Below, one piece after another: positions 15,617 through 24,721 of a DNA stretch of 50,707 nt. Position numbers and translations under genes: made by a program. Origin of the DNA: Duganella lactea (GTDB lineage Bacteria > Pseudomonadota > Gammaproteobacteria > Burkholderiales > Burkholderiaceae_D); contig NZ_WWCP01000041.1 in assembly GCF_009857505.1 (NCBI RefSeq), forward strand, positions 1 through 50,707, given 5' to 3'. Below the pieces are notes generated by a model that saw only the letters and a list, made by a program, of their open reading frames with translations, did not search any database and was not told the origin of the DNA. Position 1 is the stretch's first letter. Each line of letters begins with the position of its first letter.

Positions 15617-16312
15617 TCACAGATTGGTGAGTGCTTTGAATTGAGATGCGCGGCGGCGTGAGACTTCGACTTGGAGGCTGTCGCGCAGCGTCAGGTCGAG
15701 ACCACCGGATTCGTTGGCGCGCGCTTGTTCGATGAAGCTGAGGTTGACGATGTGACGGCGGCTGGCGCGGAAGAAGTGCTGGGGATCGAGTTTTTCTTCT
15801 AGCTGATTTAAGGATCGCAGCATCAGGGGCTGGTACTGGCCGAAGTGGACGCGTGCGTAATTGCCTTCGGACTCGAACAGGCGTATGTCCTGCAATGCGA
15901 CGAACCAGCAGCGTTCCCCATCTTTGATGAACAGTTTTTTCGGCGCCACCAATGCTGCGGCATGCTGGCGCATGGCGCAACGCTGTAGCGCCGCCGCCAT
16001 GCGCGCCGCCTGGATCGGCTTTTGCAGGTAGTCCAGCGCATTCACCTCGAACGCCTGCAAGGCATACTGGTCGAAGGCGGTGGTGAAGATCACCTCCGGT
16101 GCTTCGTCCAGCGCCGCCAGCATGTCGAAGCCCGAACCGCCCGGCATTTGCACATCGAGGAAAATCAAGTCTGGCTTGAGCGCGAGGATTTGTTGCACGC
16201 CGTCGGCCGCGTTGACCGCTTCGCCGATGATTTCCACCTCCGGATGCGCGGCCAGCAGACGACGCAACTCGGCGCGCGCGAGGCGCTCGTCATCGATCAA
16301 TAATGCGCGCAT
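15617..16312 (-). CDS. LytTR-family response regulator
   Basis: A 231-residue regulator with a receiver domain (acidic pair Asp7-Asp8, phospho-acceptor Asp53 in FLDVQMPG, Thr in FTTAF, Lys in LQKPI) and a C-terminal LytTR DNA-binding domain (about 126-228: IRLFESEGNYARVHF, FFRASRRHIVNL). It is the last gene of a hydrolase-kinase-regulator operon, with its ATG sharing one base with the kinase stop (TAATG). It probably controls nearby or membrane-related genes; the convergent permease is one candidate target, but no LytTR direct repeat was identified. Confidence 0.94.
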   Translation of the reverse strand: MRALLIDDERLARAELRRLLAAHPEVEIIGEAVNAADGVQQILALKPDLIFLDVQMPGGSGFDMLAALDEAPEVIFTTAFDQYALQAFEVNALDYLQKPIQAARMAAALQRCAMRQHAAALVAPKKLFIKDGERCWFVALQDIRLFESEGNYARVHFGQYQPLMLRSLNQLEEKLDPQHFFRASRRHIVNLSFIEQARANESGGLDLTLRDSLQVEVSRRRASQFKALTNL

Positions 16313-17346
16313 TATGCTGCCTCCGGCAAGGTAAGCGTGGCGCGTACCCAGCCACTGTTTTCCGATAAATCCAATCGCGCATTCGCGCCCAGCGCCAACG
16401 CCAAGCGCTTGCGGGTGTTGACCAGACCGACCCTGGTGGAATTCGCAAACGGCACAATCGCACCGAGGTTGGCGATTTCAATATACACCGAGCCGTCGTC
16501 CAGGCGCTGCGCGCGGATGCGGATCTCGCTGCCGGTAGGACTGGTCTCGACGCCGTACTTGACCGCGTTCTCCACCAGCGTTTGCAGCGACATCGGCGGA
16601 ATGCGCACCTGATCCAACCCCGGCCCGATCTCCACACAGACCTGCATGCGTTCTTCGAAGCGTATCTTCTCGATGGCGAGGTAGGCCCGCACCGCCTCGA
16701 TCTCCGCCGACAGCGGCACCGTGTCGTGATGGCCCGATTGCAGCGCGTAGCGCATCACGCTGGCCAGTTGGTCGATCATCTGCGCGGCTGCATTCGGTTC
16801 CTCGTAAATCAGCGCACGCACGCTGTTCATGCTGTTGAAGAAGAAGTGCGGATTGACCTGTGCCTGCAAGGCGCGCAGCTCCGCGTCCTTGGCGGCGACT
16901 TCCAACCGTAGCGATTCCGCCTCCGCGTGATTGGCGCGGCGCAGCGACTGAACCGCCATGTAGATGATATTCCACACGAGGTAAATCGACCACCATGACA
17001 TCAGCGCCGAAGGTATCCAGCTGTAACCTTGCACCATCTGCGATGGGGTGAAGATCAGGAAGCCGAGGAACTGCAAGCCGGTGTGGATCGCACCCAGTAC
17101 CAGCACTCCGCACAGGATCATCTTCCAGCGAACGCGCCGGCCGTTATTCCTGTGGCGCTTGAGCAGCCGTCGCCACAGACTGGAAATGACGATGCCGCTG
17201 CCTGCGCCCCAGCACATCACCCAGAGCAGGCCGGGCATTCGCGTCACGCCCATGGCTACGGCGAACAGGGGGAGGAAACCCCAACCGGCCAGTTGGAAAA
17301 TCCAGTACCAATTCAAGCGGGCGAGCAGCGGGCGGTCGTGAGTCAT
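16312..17346 (-). CDS. LytS-type sensor histidine kinase
   Basis: A 344-residue membrane kinase with four helices (about 15-34, 37-57, 75-99, 111-134), a short coiled linker and the His_kinase domain with phospho-acceptor His167 in NPHFFFNSMNSVRAL, followed by an ATPase domain (QTLVENAVKYG N-box, a degenerate G-box VGLVNTRKRL). There is no periplasmic sensor domain, so it probably senses through the membrane or a partner protein. It starts 3 bp after the hydrolase stop and overlaps the regulator by one base, so all three are coupled. Confidence 0.92.
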   Translation of the reverse strand: MTHDRPLLARLNWYWIFQLAGWGFLPLFAVAMGVTRMPGLLWVMCWGAGSGIVISSLWRRLLKRHRNNGRRVRWKMILCGVLVLGAIHTGLQFLGFLIFTPSQMVQGYSWIPSALMSWWSIYLVWNIIYMAVQSLRRANHAEAESLRLEVAAKDAELRALQAQVNPHFFFNSMNSVRALIYEEPNAAAQMIDQLASVMRYALQSGHHDTVPLSAEIEAVRAYLAIEKIRFEERMQVCVEIGPGLDQVRIPPMSLQTLVENAVKYGVETSPTGSEIRIRAQRLDDGSVYIEIANLGAIVPFANSTRVGLVNTRKRLALALGANARLDLSENSGWVRATLTLPEAA

Positions 17347-17349
17347 GGC

Positions 17350-18213
17350 TTAGTTCAGGAAGTGATCGATACGATCATACATCCAGGCCGGATCGTCGTA
17401 CATGATGAAGTGGCGCGCGTTGTCGGCGATCTCGATCTTGACGCCTTTCAGTTGCGCATACTGGGAGGTGAACGTGGCGGTGATGGCGGACTTCGGCGCG
17501 TAGTCCTTGTAGGCGATCCAGGTGCCGAGGACCAGTGTTGGTGCCTTGATGCGGCTGATCTCCTGGCGCAGGTCGGTGGCGGTCATGTCGGCCATGGCGT
17601 CGATGACGGTGGCGCGGTCCGAGTGGCCGCCACGTACCAGTGCCTTATCGATGTCTTCCTGCCGCGTGATCATGGTGCGCATCATTTTCATTTGGGCGGA
17701 CTTGAAGGTGGCCGGATCTTGCGCCTGCATGTTGCTGCGCATGCCGGCCGCCATGTCCTTCAACTGCGCCGGCGTCACGTTCGGCACTTGCGCCGCGCCG
17801 AGCGCCGGCAGCGTATCGACGATGACCAGTTTTCCAACTTGCTCGGGATGGTTAATCGCCAGTTTCATGCCGAGGAAGCCACCGAGGCTATGGCCGATGA
17901 CGACCGGGCGAGCGAATTGATTGGCGACGATGTAGTCGCTCAGTTGCTGCTCGACGGCGGGCAGCAGCGGTTCAGCAATCGCAGGCTGGCCGGCGAAACC
18001 GGCCAGGGTCAGCACGTGGCATTGGTACTTGCCGTCGGTGCAGTAGTGGGCGACCGTACCATCCCAGACATCGCCGGCCGAGCCGAGGCCTGGAATCAGG
18101 ATGATGGGTGCGCCCGTGCCGGTGACATCAACCTTGAAGGCCGGATGTCCGGCAGCGGCGGCGTGGCCCAGTGCGAGAGTAGTGGCGAGGGTGGCGATGA
18201 TCTTGTTCAGCAT
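17350..18213 (-). CDS. exported alpha/beta hydrolase
   Basis: A 287-residue protein with a signal peptide (1-21, ending HAAAA), the oxyanion HG-like segment LIPGLGS (39-45), the nucleophile elbow GHSLGG (Ser109) and a late His268 in NARHFIMYD. The catalytic acid is uncertain (Asp237 is a candidate). The substrate is unknown; similar proteins are annotated only as hydrolases. The start at 18213 has AAGGAG 7 nt upstream. Its place as first gene of a kinase/regulator operon suggests it makes or removes a signal for that system, which is inference. Confidence 0.9.
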   Translation of the reverse strand: MLNKIIATLATTLALGHAAAAGHPAFKVDVTGTGAPIILIPGLGSAGDVWDGTVAHYCTDGKYQCHVLTLAGFAGQPAIAEPLLPAVEQQLSDYIVANQFARPVVIGHSLGGFLGMKLAINHPEQVGKLVIVDTLPALGAAQVPNVTPAQLKDMAAGMRSNMQAQDPATFKSAQMKMMRTMITRQEDIDKALVRGGHSDRATVIDAMADMTATDLRQEISRIKAPTLVLGTWIAYKDYAPKSAITATFTSQYAQLKGVKIEIADNARHFIMYDDPAWMYDRIDHFLN

Positions 18214-18313
18214 GGCGTTCTCCTTGGTGAGTAAGTAAAGCCATGCTATCGGCGCGCCGCGCGGGCGGCGATGGTTTTGGGATGAGCGGTTTTGCCGCCG
18301 TGATGAACGGTAG

Positions 18314-19918
18314 TTAGCCCTCGGCCTTGAGTTTGCGCCACAGCGTGGTGCGGCTGATGCCAAGGTAGTCGGCGGCGGCGTCGCGGCGGCCGCCAAAGCG
18401 GGCCAGCACATCGCTGACACGCTCGGGGGCGGTGACGGGCTTCGGTTCGCTGCCGCCGGTCGCCAGTTCTGGCGCGACGCTGAGAACAAAAGCCGGCGTC
18501 AACGCTTGCAGCGGCTCGGCGGCGAGGAACAGCGCCAGGCGCTCGGTCAGGTTGCGCAGCTCGCGCACATTACCCGGCCAACCGTAGCGCTGCAACAGAG
18601 GCGCGCAGGCGGCCATTTCCGCGTGCAGATTGGGATGTGATCGCGCGCCCAGCGACGCCAGCGCGTTTTTCAGCGACCACTCGGCCAGTGACAGCACGTC
18701 CTCCGGCCGCGCGCGTAATGGCGGCAATGTCAGACGCAGCACCGCCAGGCGATAGAACAGATCGGCGCGGAAGCGGCCTTCGCGCACGCGCTGCTCCAGA
18801 TCGCAATGGGTGGCGCTGATGATGCGGACATGGACCGGTATCGGCCGCGTACCGCCCACGCGTACTACCTCGCGTTCCTCCAGCACCCGCAGCAGGCGTG
18901 TTTGCAGCGTCAACGGCATCTCGCCGATTTCGTCGAGGAACAGCGTGCCGCGATTGGCCGCTTCAAACAGGCCGGCATGGCCGCCGCGCCGCGCGCCGGT
19001 GAACGCGCCTTCCTCGTGGCCGAACAGCTCCGATTCCAGCAGCGATTCCGCAATTGCACCGCAATTCACCGCGACGAACGGGCGGTTCTGTCCCAGCGTG
19101 CGTGGCGCCTCGCGGTGAATCGCTTGCGCCACCAGCTCCTTGCCGCAGCCGGTTTCACCTTGTATCAGCACGGTGGCGGCAGATTTCGCATACAGCACCA
19201 CCGCTTGCCGCACCGCCTCCATTGCCGCCGAATCGCCGCGCAGGTCGTTGATGCCATGCTTGGCGAGCAGTGTATCGGTCACCACGGCGTTGCGTGCGCG
19301 ATGGCGGTTCGATTCCAGTTGCGTGAGGCGCGCCATTTCCAGCGCATCGTCAAAGGCGTGGCGGATCGAGGTGGCGGAGTAGACGAAGACGCCGGTCAGT
19401 CCCGCTTCCTCGGCCAGGTCGGTAATCAGGCCGGCGCCCACAATCGCCTTGATGCCGGCCGCTTTCAAATCATTGATCTGCGCGCGCGCGTCTTCTTCGG
19501 TAACGTAGGTGCGTTGTTCGACATGGAAGCCGAAGGTGGCCGAGAACTCGGCCAGCTCCGCCAACGGCGCCTGATAGGTGACGATGCCGATGCGGTCCGA
19601 CACGCGCCGCGCGCGCGCCAGCGCCTGCATCACATCCAGTCCGCTGAATTTGGCGATCACCACCGGCACCGACAGCCGGCCTTTCAGGTACGCGGCGTTG
19701 GAGCCGGCGGAGATGACCGCGTCGCAGCGCTCCGTCGCCAGCCGCTCGCGGATATGTTTCGCCGCCTCGTCGAAGCCGAGGTTAATCGGCTCGATGGTCG
19801 CCAGATCGTCGTATTCCAGCGTGATGTCGCGGAACAGGTCGGACAGGCGCGACACGGAAACCGTCCAGATAACCGGCTTGTCGGTGGCGTCGAAGGGCAG
19901 GGGCGTAGAGTGTCGCAT
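18314..19918 (-). CDS. prpR: propionate catabolism sigma-54 activator PrpR
   Basis: A 534-residue bacterial enhancer-binding protein. It has a PrpR_N sensor domain (about 1-190, in known homologues responding to 2-methylcitrate), a sigma-54 AAA+ domain with Walker A GETGCGKE, the GAFTGA loop that contacts sigma-54, Walker B TLFLDEIGEM, and a Fis-type HTH at the C-terminus (AADYLGISRTTLWRKL). It is transcribed away from prpB. No Shine-Dalgarno sequence precedes the ATG. A TATAAT box ends 7 nt before it, and half of a PrpR-like site covers the ATG, so a leaderless, self-regulated transcript is plausible. The downstream 100 bp to the hydrolase gene is GC-rich, without a clear terminator. Confidence 0.95.
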   Translation of the reverse strand: MRHSTPLPFDATDKPVIWTVSVSRLSDLFRDITLEYDDLATIEPINLGFDEAAKHIRERLATERCDAVISAGSNAAYLKGRLSVPVVIAKFSGLDVMQALARARRVSDRIGIVTYQAPLAELAEFSATFGFHVEQRTYVTEEDARAQINDLKAAGIKAIVGAGLITDLAEEAGLTGVFVYSATSIRHAFDDALEMARLTQLESNRHRARNAVVTDTLLAKHGINDLRGDSAAMEAVRQAVVLYAKSAATVLIQGETGCGKELVAQAIHREAPRTLGQNRPFVAVNCGAIAESLLESELFGHEEGAFTGARRGGHAGLFEAANRGTLFLDEIGEMPLTLQTRLLRVLEEREVVRVGGTRPIPVHVRIISATHCDLEQRVREGRFRADLFYRLAVLRLTLPPLRARPEDVLSLAEWSLKNALASLGARSHPNLHAEMAACAPLLQRYGWPGNVRELRNLTERLALFLAAEPLQALTPAFVLSVAPELATGGSEPKPVTAPERVSDVLARFGGRRDAAADYLGISRTTLWRKLKAEG

Positions 19919-19924
19919 GTTTCA

Positions 19925-19930
19925 ATTATA
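19925..19930 (-). promoter_or_regulatory. -10 box of prpR, placed for a leaderless mRNA
   Basis: A perfect TATAAT on the minus strand, with 6 nt between it and the prpR ATG, predicts transcription to start at the A of the start codon. The -35 position (GAAACA, 17 bp away) is poor and lies inside the 19-bp palindrome, so binding there would affect prpR itself. Confidence 0.5.
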
Positions 19931-19946
19931 GTTCAAATGCGTTTCC

Positions 19947-19965
19947 ATGTTTCATTATGAAACAT
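19947..19965. promoter_or_regulatory. palindromic activator site, probable PrpR upstream site
   Basis: ATGTTTCATTATGAAACAT is a perfect 8-3-8 palindrome. A matching half-site ATGTTTCA lies at 19917-19924, exactly 30 bp away (about three helical turns), and includes the prpR start codon. The palindrome is about 42 bp upstream of the -24 element of prpB, close but workable for an enhancer. PrpR as the binder is inferred from position. Confidence 0.65.
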
Positions 19966-20006
19966 CGGCTTAATCGTAACTTGTTGATTTATATAGTTTG
20001 CTTGGG

Positions 20007-20022
20007 TGGCACGCCCTTTGCA
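20007..20022 (+). promoter_or_regulatory. sigma-54 promoter of the prpB operon
   Basis: TGGCACGCCCTTTGCA matches the -24/-12 consensus fully (GG 20008-20009, GC 20020-20021, 10 bp between). The predicted start is near 20033, 31 nt before the prpB ATG. It fits the divergent sigma-54 activator prpR. Confidence 0.92.
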
Positions 20023-20063
20023 CTATAGGGCGCAACGTCAACGCAACATCGAAAGGTCATAAC

Positions 20064-20951
20064 ATGAGTCAATACTCCGCAGGCGCCGCGTTCCGCAAAG
20101 CCGTTCAGGAAGAATCCCCGTTGCAGGTGGTCGGCGCGATCAACGCGAACCACGCGCTGCTGGCCAAGCGCGCCGGCTTCAAGGCGATTTATCTGTCGGG
20201 CGGTGGCGTGGCCGCCGGTTCGCTCGGCCTGCCGGACCTGGGCATCTCCAGTCTGGATGATGTGCTGACCGACGTGCGCCGCATCACCGACGTGTGCGAC
20301 CTGCCGCTGCTGGTCGATATCGACACCGGCTTCGGCGCCTCGGCCTTCAATGTCGCGCGCACGGTGAAGTCGATGATCAAGTTCGGCGCCGCCGCCGTGC
20401 ACATTGAGGATCAGGTGGGCGCGAAGCGCTGCGGCCATCGTCCCGGCAAGGAGGTGGTCAGCCAGCAGGAAATGGCGGACCGCGTCCGCGCCGCGGTCGA
20501 TGCGCGCACCGATGACCAGTTTGTCATCATGGCGCGTACCGACGCGCTGGCGGTGGAAGGGCTGGACCGCGCGATCGAGCGCGCGGTCGCTTGCGTGGAA
20601 GCGGGGGCGGACATGATTTTCGCCGAGGCGCTGACCGAGATCGACATGTACAAGCGCTTCGTCAACGCCGTCAAGGTGCCGGTGCTGGCGAATATCACCG
20701 AATTTGGTTCGACGCCGCTGTTCACCAAGGACGAGCTGCGCGACGCTGGCGTGGATATCGTGCTGTATCCGCTGTCCGCCTTCCGCGCCATGAACAAGGC
20801 GGCCGAGAATGTCTACGGCGCCATTCGCCGCGACGGTACGCAGAAGAACGTGCTCGATTTGATGCAGACCCGCGAAGAGCTCTATCAGAGCATCAACTAT
20901 CACGATTTTGAACAGAAGCTGGACGCGCTGTTCGCCGCACAGAAGAAATAA
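20064..20951 (+). CDS. prpB: methylisocitrate lyase PrpB
   Basis: Splits 2-methylisocitrate into pyruvate and succinate, the final step of the methylcitrate cycle. The 295-residue ICL/PEP-mutase barrel has the catalytic KRCGH loop (121-125, Cys123), the metal site in DIDTGFG and the EDQ segment. The ATG at 20064 follows AAAGG by 7 nt; in-frame sequence upstream crosses the promoter and is not coding. First gene of the sigma-54-driven prp operon. Confidence 0.96.
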   Translation: MSQYSAGAAFRKAVQEESPLQVVGAINANHALLAKRAGFKAIYLSGGGVAAGSLGLPDLGISSLDDVLTDVRRITDVCDLPLLVDIDTGFGASAFNVARTVKSMIKFGAAAVHIEDQVGAKRCGHRPGKEVVSQQEMADRVRAAVDARTDDQFVIMARTDALAVEGLDRAIERAVACVEAGADMIFAEALTEIDMYKRFVNAVKVPVLANITEFGSTPLFTKDELRDAGVDIVLYPLSAFRAMNKAAENVYGAIRRDGTQKNVLDLMQTREELYQSINYHDFEQKLDALFAAQKK

Positions 20952-20972
20952 CGCAACACTGGAGATAACGAA

Positions 20973-22121
20973 ATGACCGAAGCCACCACCTTCAAACCTA
21001 AAAAATCCGTCGCCCTGTCGGGTGTCGCCGCCGGTAACACCGCGCTATGCTCCGTCGGCAAAACCGGCAATGACCTGCACTACCGCGGCTACGACATCCT
21101 GGACGTAGCCACCACCTGCGAGTTCGAAGAAATCGCCTACCTGCTGGTGCACGGCAAACTGCCGGCCGAAGCGGAACTGCGCGGCTACAAAGCCAAACTG
21201 AAATCGCTGCGCGGCCTGCCGCAAGCGGTGAAGGCGGCACTGGAAGCGCTGCCTGCGTCGGCCCACCCGATGGATGTGATGCGCACTGGCGTCTCCGTGC
21301 TGGGTTGCGTGCTGCCGGAGAAAGACGATCACAACACGCCCGGCGCGCGCGACATCGCCGACCGCCTGATGGCATCCTTCGGCTCGATGCTGCTGTATTG
21401 GTATCACTACAGCCATAACGGCAAGCGTATCGAAGTTGAAACCGACGACGACTCGATCGGCGGCCACTTCCTGCACCTGCTGCACGGCGAGAAGCCGCGT
21501 GATTCCTGGGTACGCGCGATGCACACTTCGCTGATCCTGTACGCCGAGCACGAATTCAACGCCTCCACCTTCACCAGCCGCGTGATCTCCGGCACCGGTT
21601 CCGACATCCACTCCGCCATCACCGGCGCGATCGGCGCGCTGCGCGGCCCGAAACATGGCGGCGCCAACGAAGTCGCGTTCGAAATCCAGAAACGCTACGA
21701 GAACCCGGACGAAGCGGAAGCCGATATCCGCAACCGCGTCGCCAACAAGGAAGTGGTGATCGGCTTCGGTCACCCGGTGTACACCGTCTCCGATCCGCGC
21801 AACGTGGTCATTAAAGAAGTGGCGCGTCAACTGTCCGAGGAAGCCGGTTCGACCAAGATGTTCGACATCGCCGAGCGCCTGGAATCGGTGATGTGGGAGA
21901 TTAAAAAAATGTTCCCCAACCTCGACTGGTTCTCGGCTGTGTCATACCACATGATGGGCGTGCCGACCGCGATGTTCACGCCGCTGTTCGTCATCTCGCG
22001 CACCTCCGGCTGGTCCGCGCACATCATCGAGCAGCGTATCGACAACAAGATCATTCGTCCAAGCGCCAATTACGTCGGCCCTGAGGACCTCAAATTCGTT
22101 CCGCTCAAGGACCGCAAATAA
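20973..22121 (+). CDS. prpC: 2-methylcitrate synthase PrpC
   Basis: Condenses propionyl-CoA with oxaloacetate. The 382-residue citrate-synthase-fold enzyme carries the catalytic His228 (KHGGANE) and His267 (GFGHPVYTVSDPR). Length and the short N-terminus separate it from the about 430-residue GltA type. It lies 21 bp after prpB with a GGAGAT site and ends 2 bp before acnD. Confidence 0.96.
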   Translation: MTEATTFKPKKSVALSGVAAGNTALCSVGKTGNDLHYRGYDILDVATTCEFEEIAYLLVHGKLPAEAELRGYKAKLKSLRGLPQAVKAALEALPASAHPMDVMRTGVSVLGCVLPEKDDHNTPGARDIADRLMASFGSMLLYWYHYSHNGKRIEVETDDDSIGGHFLHLLHGEKPRDSWVRAMHTSLILYAEHEFNASTFTSRVISGTGSDIHSAITGAIGALRGPKHGGANEVAFEIQKRYENPDEAEADIRNRVANKEVVIGFGHPVYTVSDPRNVVIKEVARQLSEEAGSTKMFDIAERLESVMWEIKKMFPNLDWFSAVSYHMMGVPTAMFTPLFVISRTSGWSAHIIEQRIDNKIIRPSANYVGPEDLKFVPLKDRK

Positions 22122-22123
22122 TC

Positions 22124-24721
22124 ATGAACACCGCATTCCGCAAAAACTTGCCTGGTACCCAGCTAGACTACTTCGACGCGCGTGAAGCGGTCGACGCGAT
22201 CCAGCCAGGCGCCTGGGCCAAACTGCCTTACACTTCGCGCGTGCTGGCGGAGAACCTTGTGCGCCGCTGCGATCCGGCCACGCTCAATGCCTCGCTGTCG
22301 CAGCTGATCGAGCGTAAAAGCGATCTGGATTTCCCGTGGTTCCCTGCGCGCGTGGTGTGCCACGACATCCTCGGCCAGACCGCGCTGGTGGACCTGGCCG
22401 GCCTGCGCGACGCCATCGCGGAGCAGGGCGGCGATCCGTCGCTGGTCAACCCGGTGGTGCCGACGCAGCTGGTGGTGGACCACTCGCTGGCGGTGGAATG
22501 CGGCGGCTTCGATCCGGATGCCTTCGACAAGAACCGCGCCATTGAAGACCGCCGCAACGAAGACCGCTTCCACTTCATCGACTGGACCAAGAGGGCCTTC
22601 CTCAATGTGGACGTGATCCCGCCCGGTAACGGCATCCTGCACCAGATCAATCTGGAACGCATGTCGCCGGTGATCCAGGTGACGGACGGCGTGGCCTATC
22701 CGGACACACTGGTCGGCACCGATTCGCACACGCCGATGGTCGATGCGCTGGGCGTCATCGCCGTCGGCGTTGGCGGTCTGGAAGCGGAGACGGTGATGCT
22801 GGGCCGTGCCTCGTGGATGCGTCTTCCCGACATCGTCGGCGTGGCGCTGAGCGGCAAACCGCAGCCCGGCATCACCGCCACCGACATCGTGCTGGCGCTG
22901 ACTGAATTCCTGCGCAAGGAAAAAGTGGTGTCGGCCTATCTGGAATTCTACGGCGAAGGCGCCACCGCGCTGACGCTGGGCGACCGCGCCACCATCTCCA
23001 ACATGGCGCCGGAATTCGGCGCCACCGCCGCGATGTTCTCCATCGACGAGCAGACCATCAAGTACCTCAAGCTCACCGGCCGCGATGACGCGCTGGTGGC
23101 GCTGGTCGAACAATACGCCAGACATACCGGCCTGTGGGCCGACAGTCTGAAGACGGCGGAGTATGAGCGTGTGTTGGCGTTCGACCTGTCGACCGTGGTG
23201 CGCAATATCGCTGGCCCGTCCAACCCGCACAACCGCGTGCCGACCTCCGAACTGGCGGCGCGTGGCATTTCCGGCGTAGTGGAGAACGAGCCAGGCAAGA
23301 TGCCGGATGGCGCCGTTATCATCGCCGCCATCACCAGCTGCACCAACACCAATAACCCGCGCAACATGATCGCCGCCGGTCTGCTGGCGCGCAATGCCAA
23401 TAAGGCCGGCCTGCTGCGCAAGCCGTGGGTCAAGTCCTCGCTGGCGCCGGGATCGAAGGCGGTGACGTTGTACCTCGAAGAGGCCGGGCTGCTGTCGGAA
23501 CTTGAGAAGCTGGGCTTCGGCGTGGTGGCCTACGCCTGCACCTCCTGCAACGGCATGTCCGGCGCGCTGGACCCGGTGATTCAGAAGGAAGTAGTGGAGC
23601 GCGATCTGTACGCGACCGCCGTCCTGTCGGGCAACCGTAACTTCGACGGCCGCATTCACCCATACGCCAAGCAGGCTTTCCTGGCGTCGCCGCCGCTGGT
23701 GGTGGCGTATGCCATCGCCGGCACCATCCGCTTCGATATCGAAAAAGATGTGCTGGGCCACGATGCCGACGGCAAGCCGGTGACGCTGAAAGACCTGTGG
23801 CCTGGCGACGAGGAAATTGACGCGATCATCGCGGCCAGCGTCAAGCCGGATCACTTCCGCAAAGTCTACATCCCGATGTTCGCGCGCAGCGAGGAGGTGG
23901 GCGAGCGCGCCGCGCCGCTGTACGACTGGCGTCCGCAATCGACTTATATTCGCCGGCCACCTTACTGGGAGGGCGCGCTGGCCGGTGAGCGCACGTTGAA
24001 GGGCATGCGCCCGCTGGCGGTCCTGGGCGATAACATCACCACCGACCACCTTTCGCCATCCAACGCCATCATGATGGATTCCGCCGCCGGCGAGTATCTG
24101 CACAAAATGGGACTGCCGGAACAGGACTTCAATTCCTACGCCACGCACCGGGGCGACCACCTGACCGCGCAACGCGCCACCTTCGCCAATCCGACGCTGA
24201 AAAACGAGATGGTGCGCGATGCGGAAGGCAAGGTCAAAGCCGGCTCGCTGGCGCGCGTTGAACCCGAGGGCAAGGTGATGCGCATGTGGGAGGCGATTGA
24301 AACCTATATGGATCGCAAGCAGCCATTGATCATCGTGGCCGGCGCCGATTACGGCCAAGGCTCATCGCGCGACTGGGCTGCCAAGGGTGTGCGACTGGCC
24401 GGTGTGGAGGTGATTGTGGCCGAGGGCTTCGAGCGTATTCACCGCACCAATCTGGTCGGCATGGGTGTGCTGCCGCTGGAGTTCCAGCCGGGCGTGAATC
24501 GTCTGACCCTGGGCCTGGATGGCAGCGAGACCTATGACGTGACCGGCGAGCGCAAACCGCGCGCCGTGCTGACGCTGGTGATCCATCGCCGCAATGGCGA
24601 GCGCATGGGGGTGCCGGTGATCTGCCGTCTCGACACGGCGGAAGAATTGTCGATCTACGAAGCCGGCGGCGTGCTGCAGCGCTTCGCCCAGGACTTCCTG
24701 GAATCCGCAAAGGCGGCATGA
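22124..24721 (+). CDS. acnD: Fe/S-dependent 2-methylisocitrate dehydratase AcnD
   Basis: Aconitase-like enzyme that dehydrates 2-methylcitrate, replacing PrpD, and needs PrpF for full function in known systems. The 865 residues show the three iron-sulfur cysteines (one in ITSCTNTNNPRNM, two in ACTSCNGMSG), the GTDSHTPMVDALGV substrate loop and the swivel-domain GADYGQGSSRDWA. The stop overlaps the prpF start, so the two functionally linked genes are coupled. No prpD is present in the window. Confidence 0.96.
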   Translation: MNTAFRKNLPGTQLDYFDAREAVDAIQPGAWAKLPYTSRVLAENLVRRCDPATLNASLSQLIERKSDLDFPWFPARVVCHDILGQTALVDLAGLRDAIAEQGGDPSLVNPVVPTQLVVDHSLAVECGGFDPDAFDKNRAIEDRRNEDRFHFIDWTKRAFLNVDVIPPGNGILHQINLERMSPVIQVTDGVAYPDTLVGTDSHTPMVDALGVIAVGVGGLEAETVMLGRASWMRLPDIVGVALSGKPQPGITATDIVLALTEFLRKEKVVSAYLEFYGEGATALTLGDRATISNMAPEFGATAAMFSIDEQTIKYLKLTGRDDALVALVEQYARHTGLWADSLKTAEYERVLAFDLSTVVRNIAGPSNPHNRVPTSELAARGISGVVENEPGKMPDGAVIIAAITSCTNTNNPRNMIAAGLLARNANKAGLLRKPWVKSSLAPGSKAVTLYLEEAGLLSELEKLGFGVVAYACTSCNGMSGALDPVIQKEVVERDLYATAVLSGNRNFDGRIHPYAKQAFLASPPLVVAYAIAGTIRFDIEKDVLGHDADGKPVTLKDLWPGDEEIDAIIAASVKPDHFRKVYIPMFARSEEVGERAAPLYDWRPQSTYIRRPPYWEGALAGERTLKGMRPLAVLGDNITTDHLSPSNAIMMDSAAGEYLHKMGLPEQDFNSYATHRGDHLTAQRATFANPTLKNEMVRDAEGKVKAGSLARVEPEGKVMRMWEAIETYMDRKQPLIIVAGADYGQGSSRDWAAKGVRLAGVEVIVAEGFERIHRTNLVGMGVLPLEFQPGVNRLTLGLDGSETYDVTGERKPRAVLTLVIHRRNGERMGVPVICRLDTAEELSIYEAGGVLQRFAQDFLESAKAA

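Noticed and set aside
18251..18290. GC-rich palindromic stretch between prpR and the hydrolase gene as terminator
   Set aside because: Contains GGCGCGCC and other short repeats but no defined stem with a T-tract.
22163..24358. 731-codon open frame antisense to acnD
   Set aside because: Same effect of GC-rich third positions; composition is abnormal and acnD is certain.
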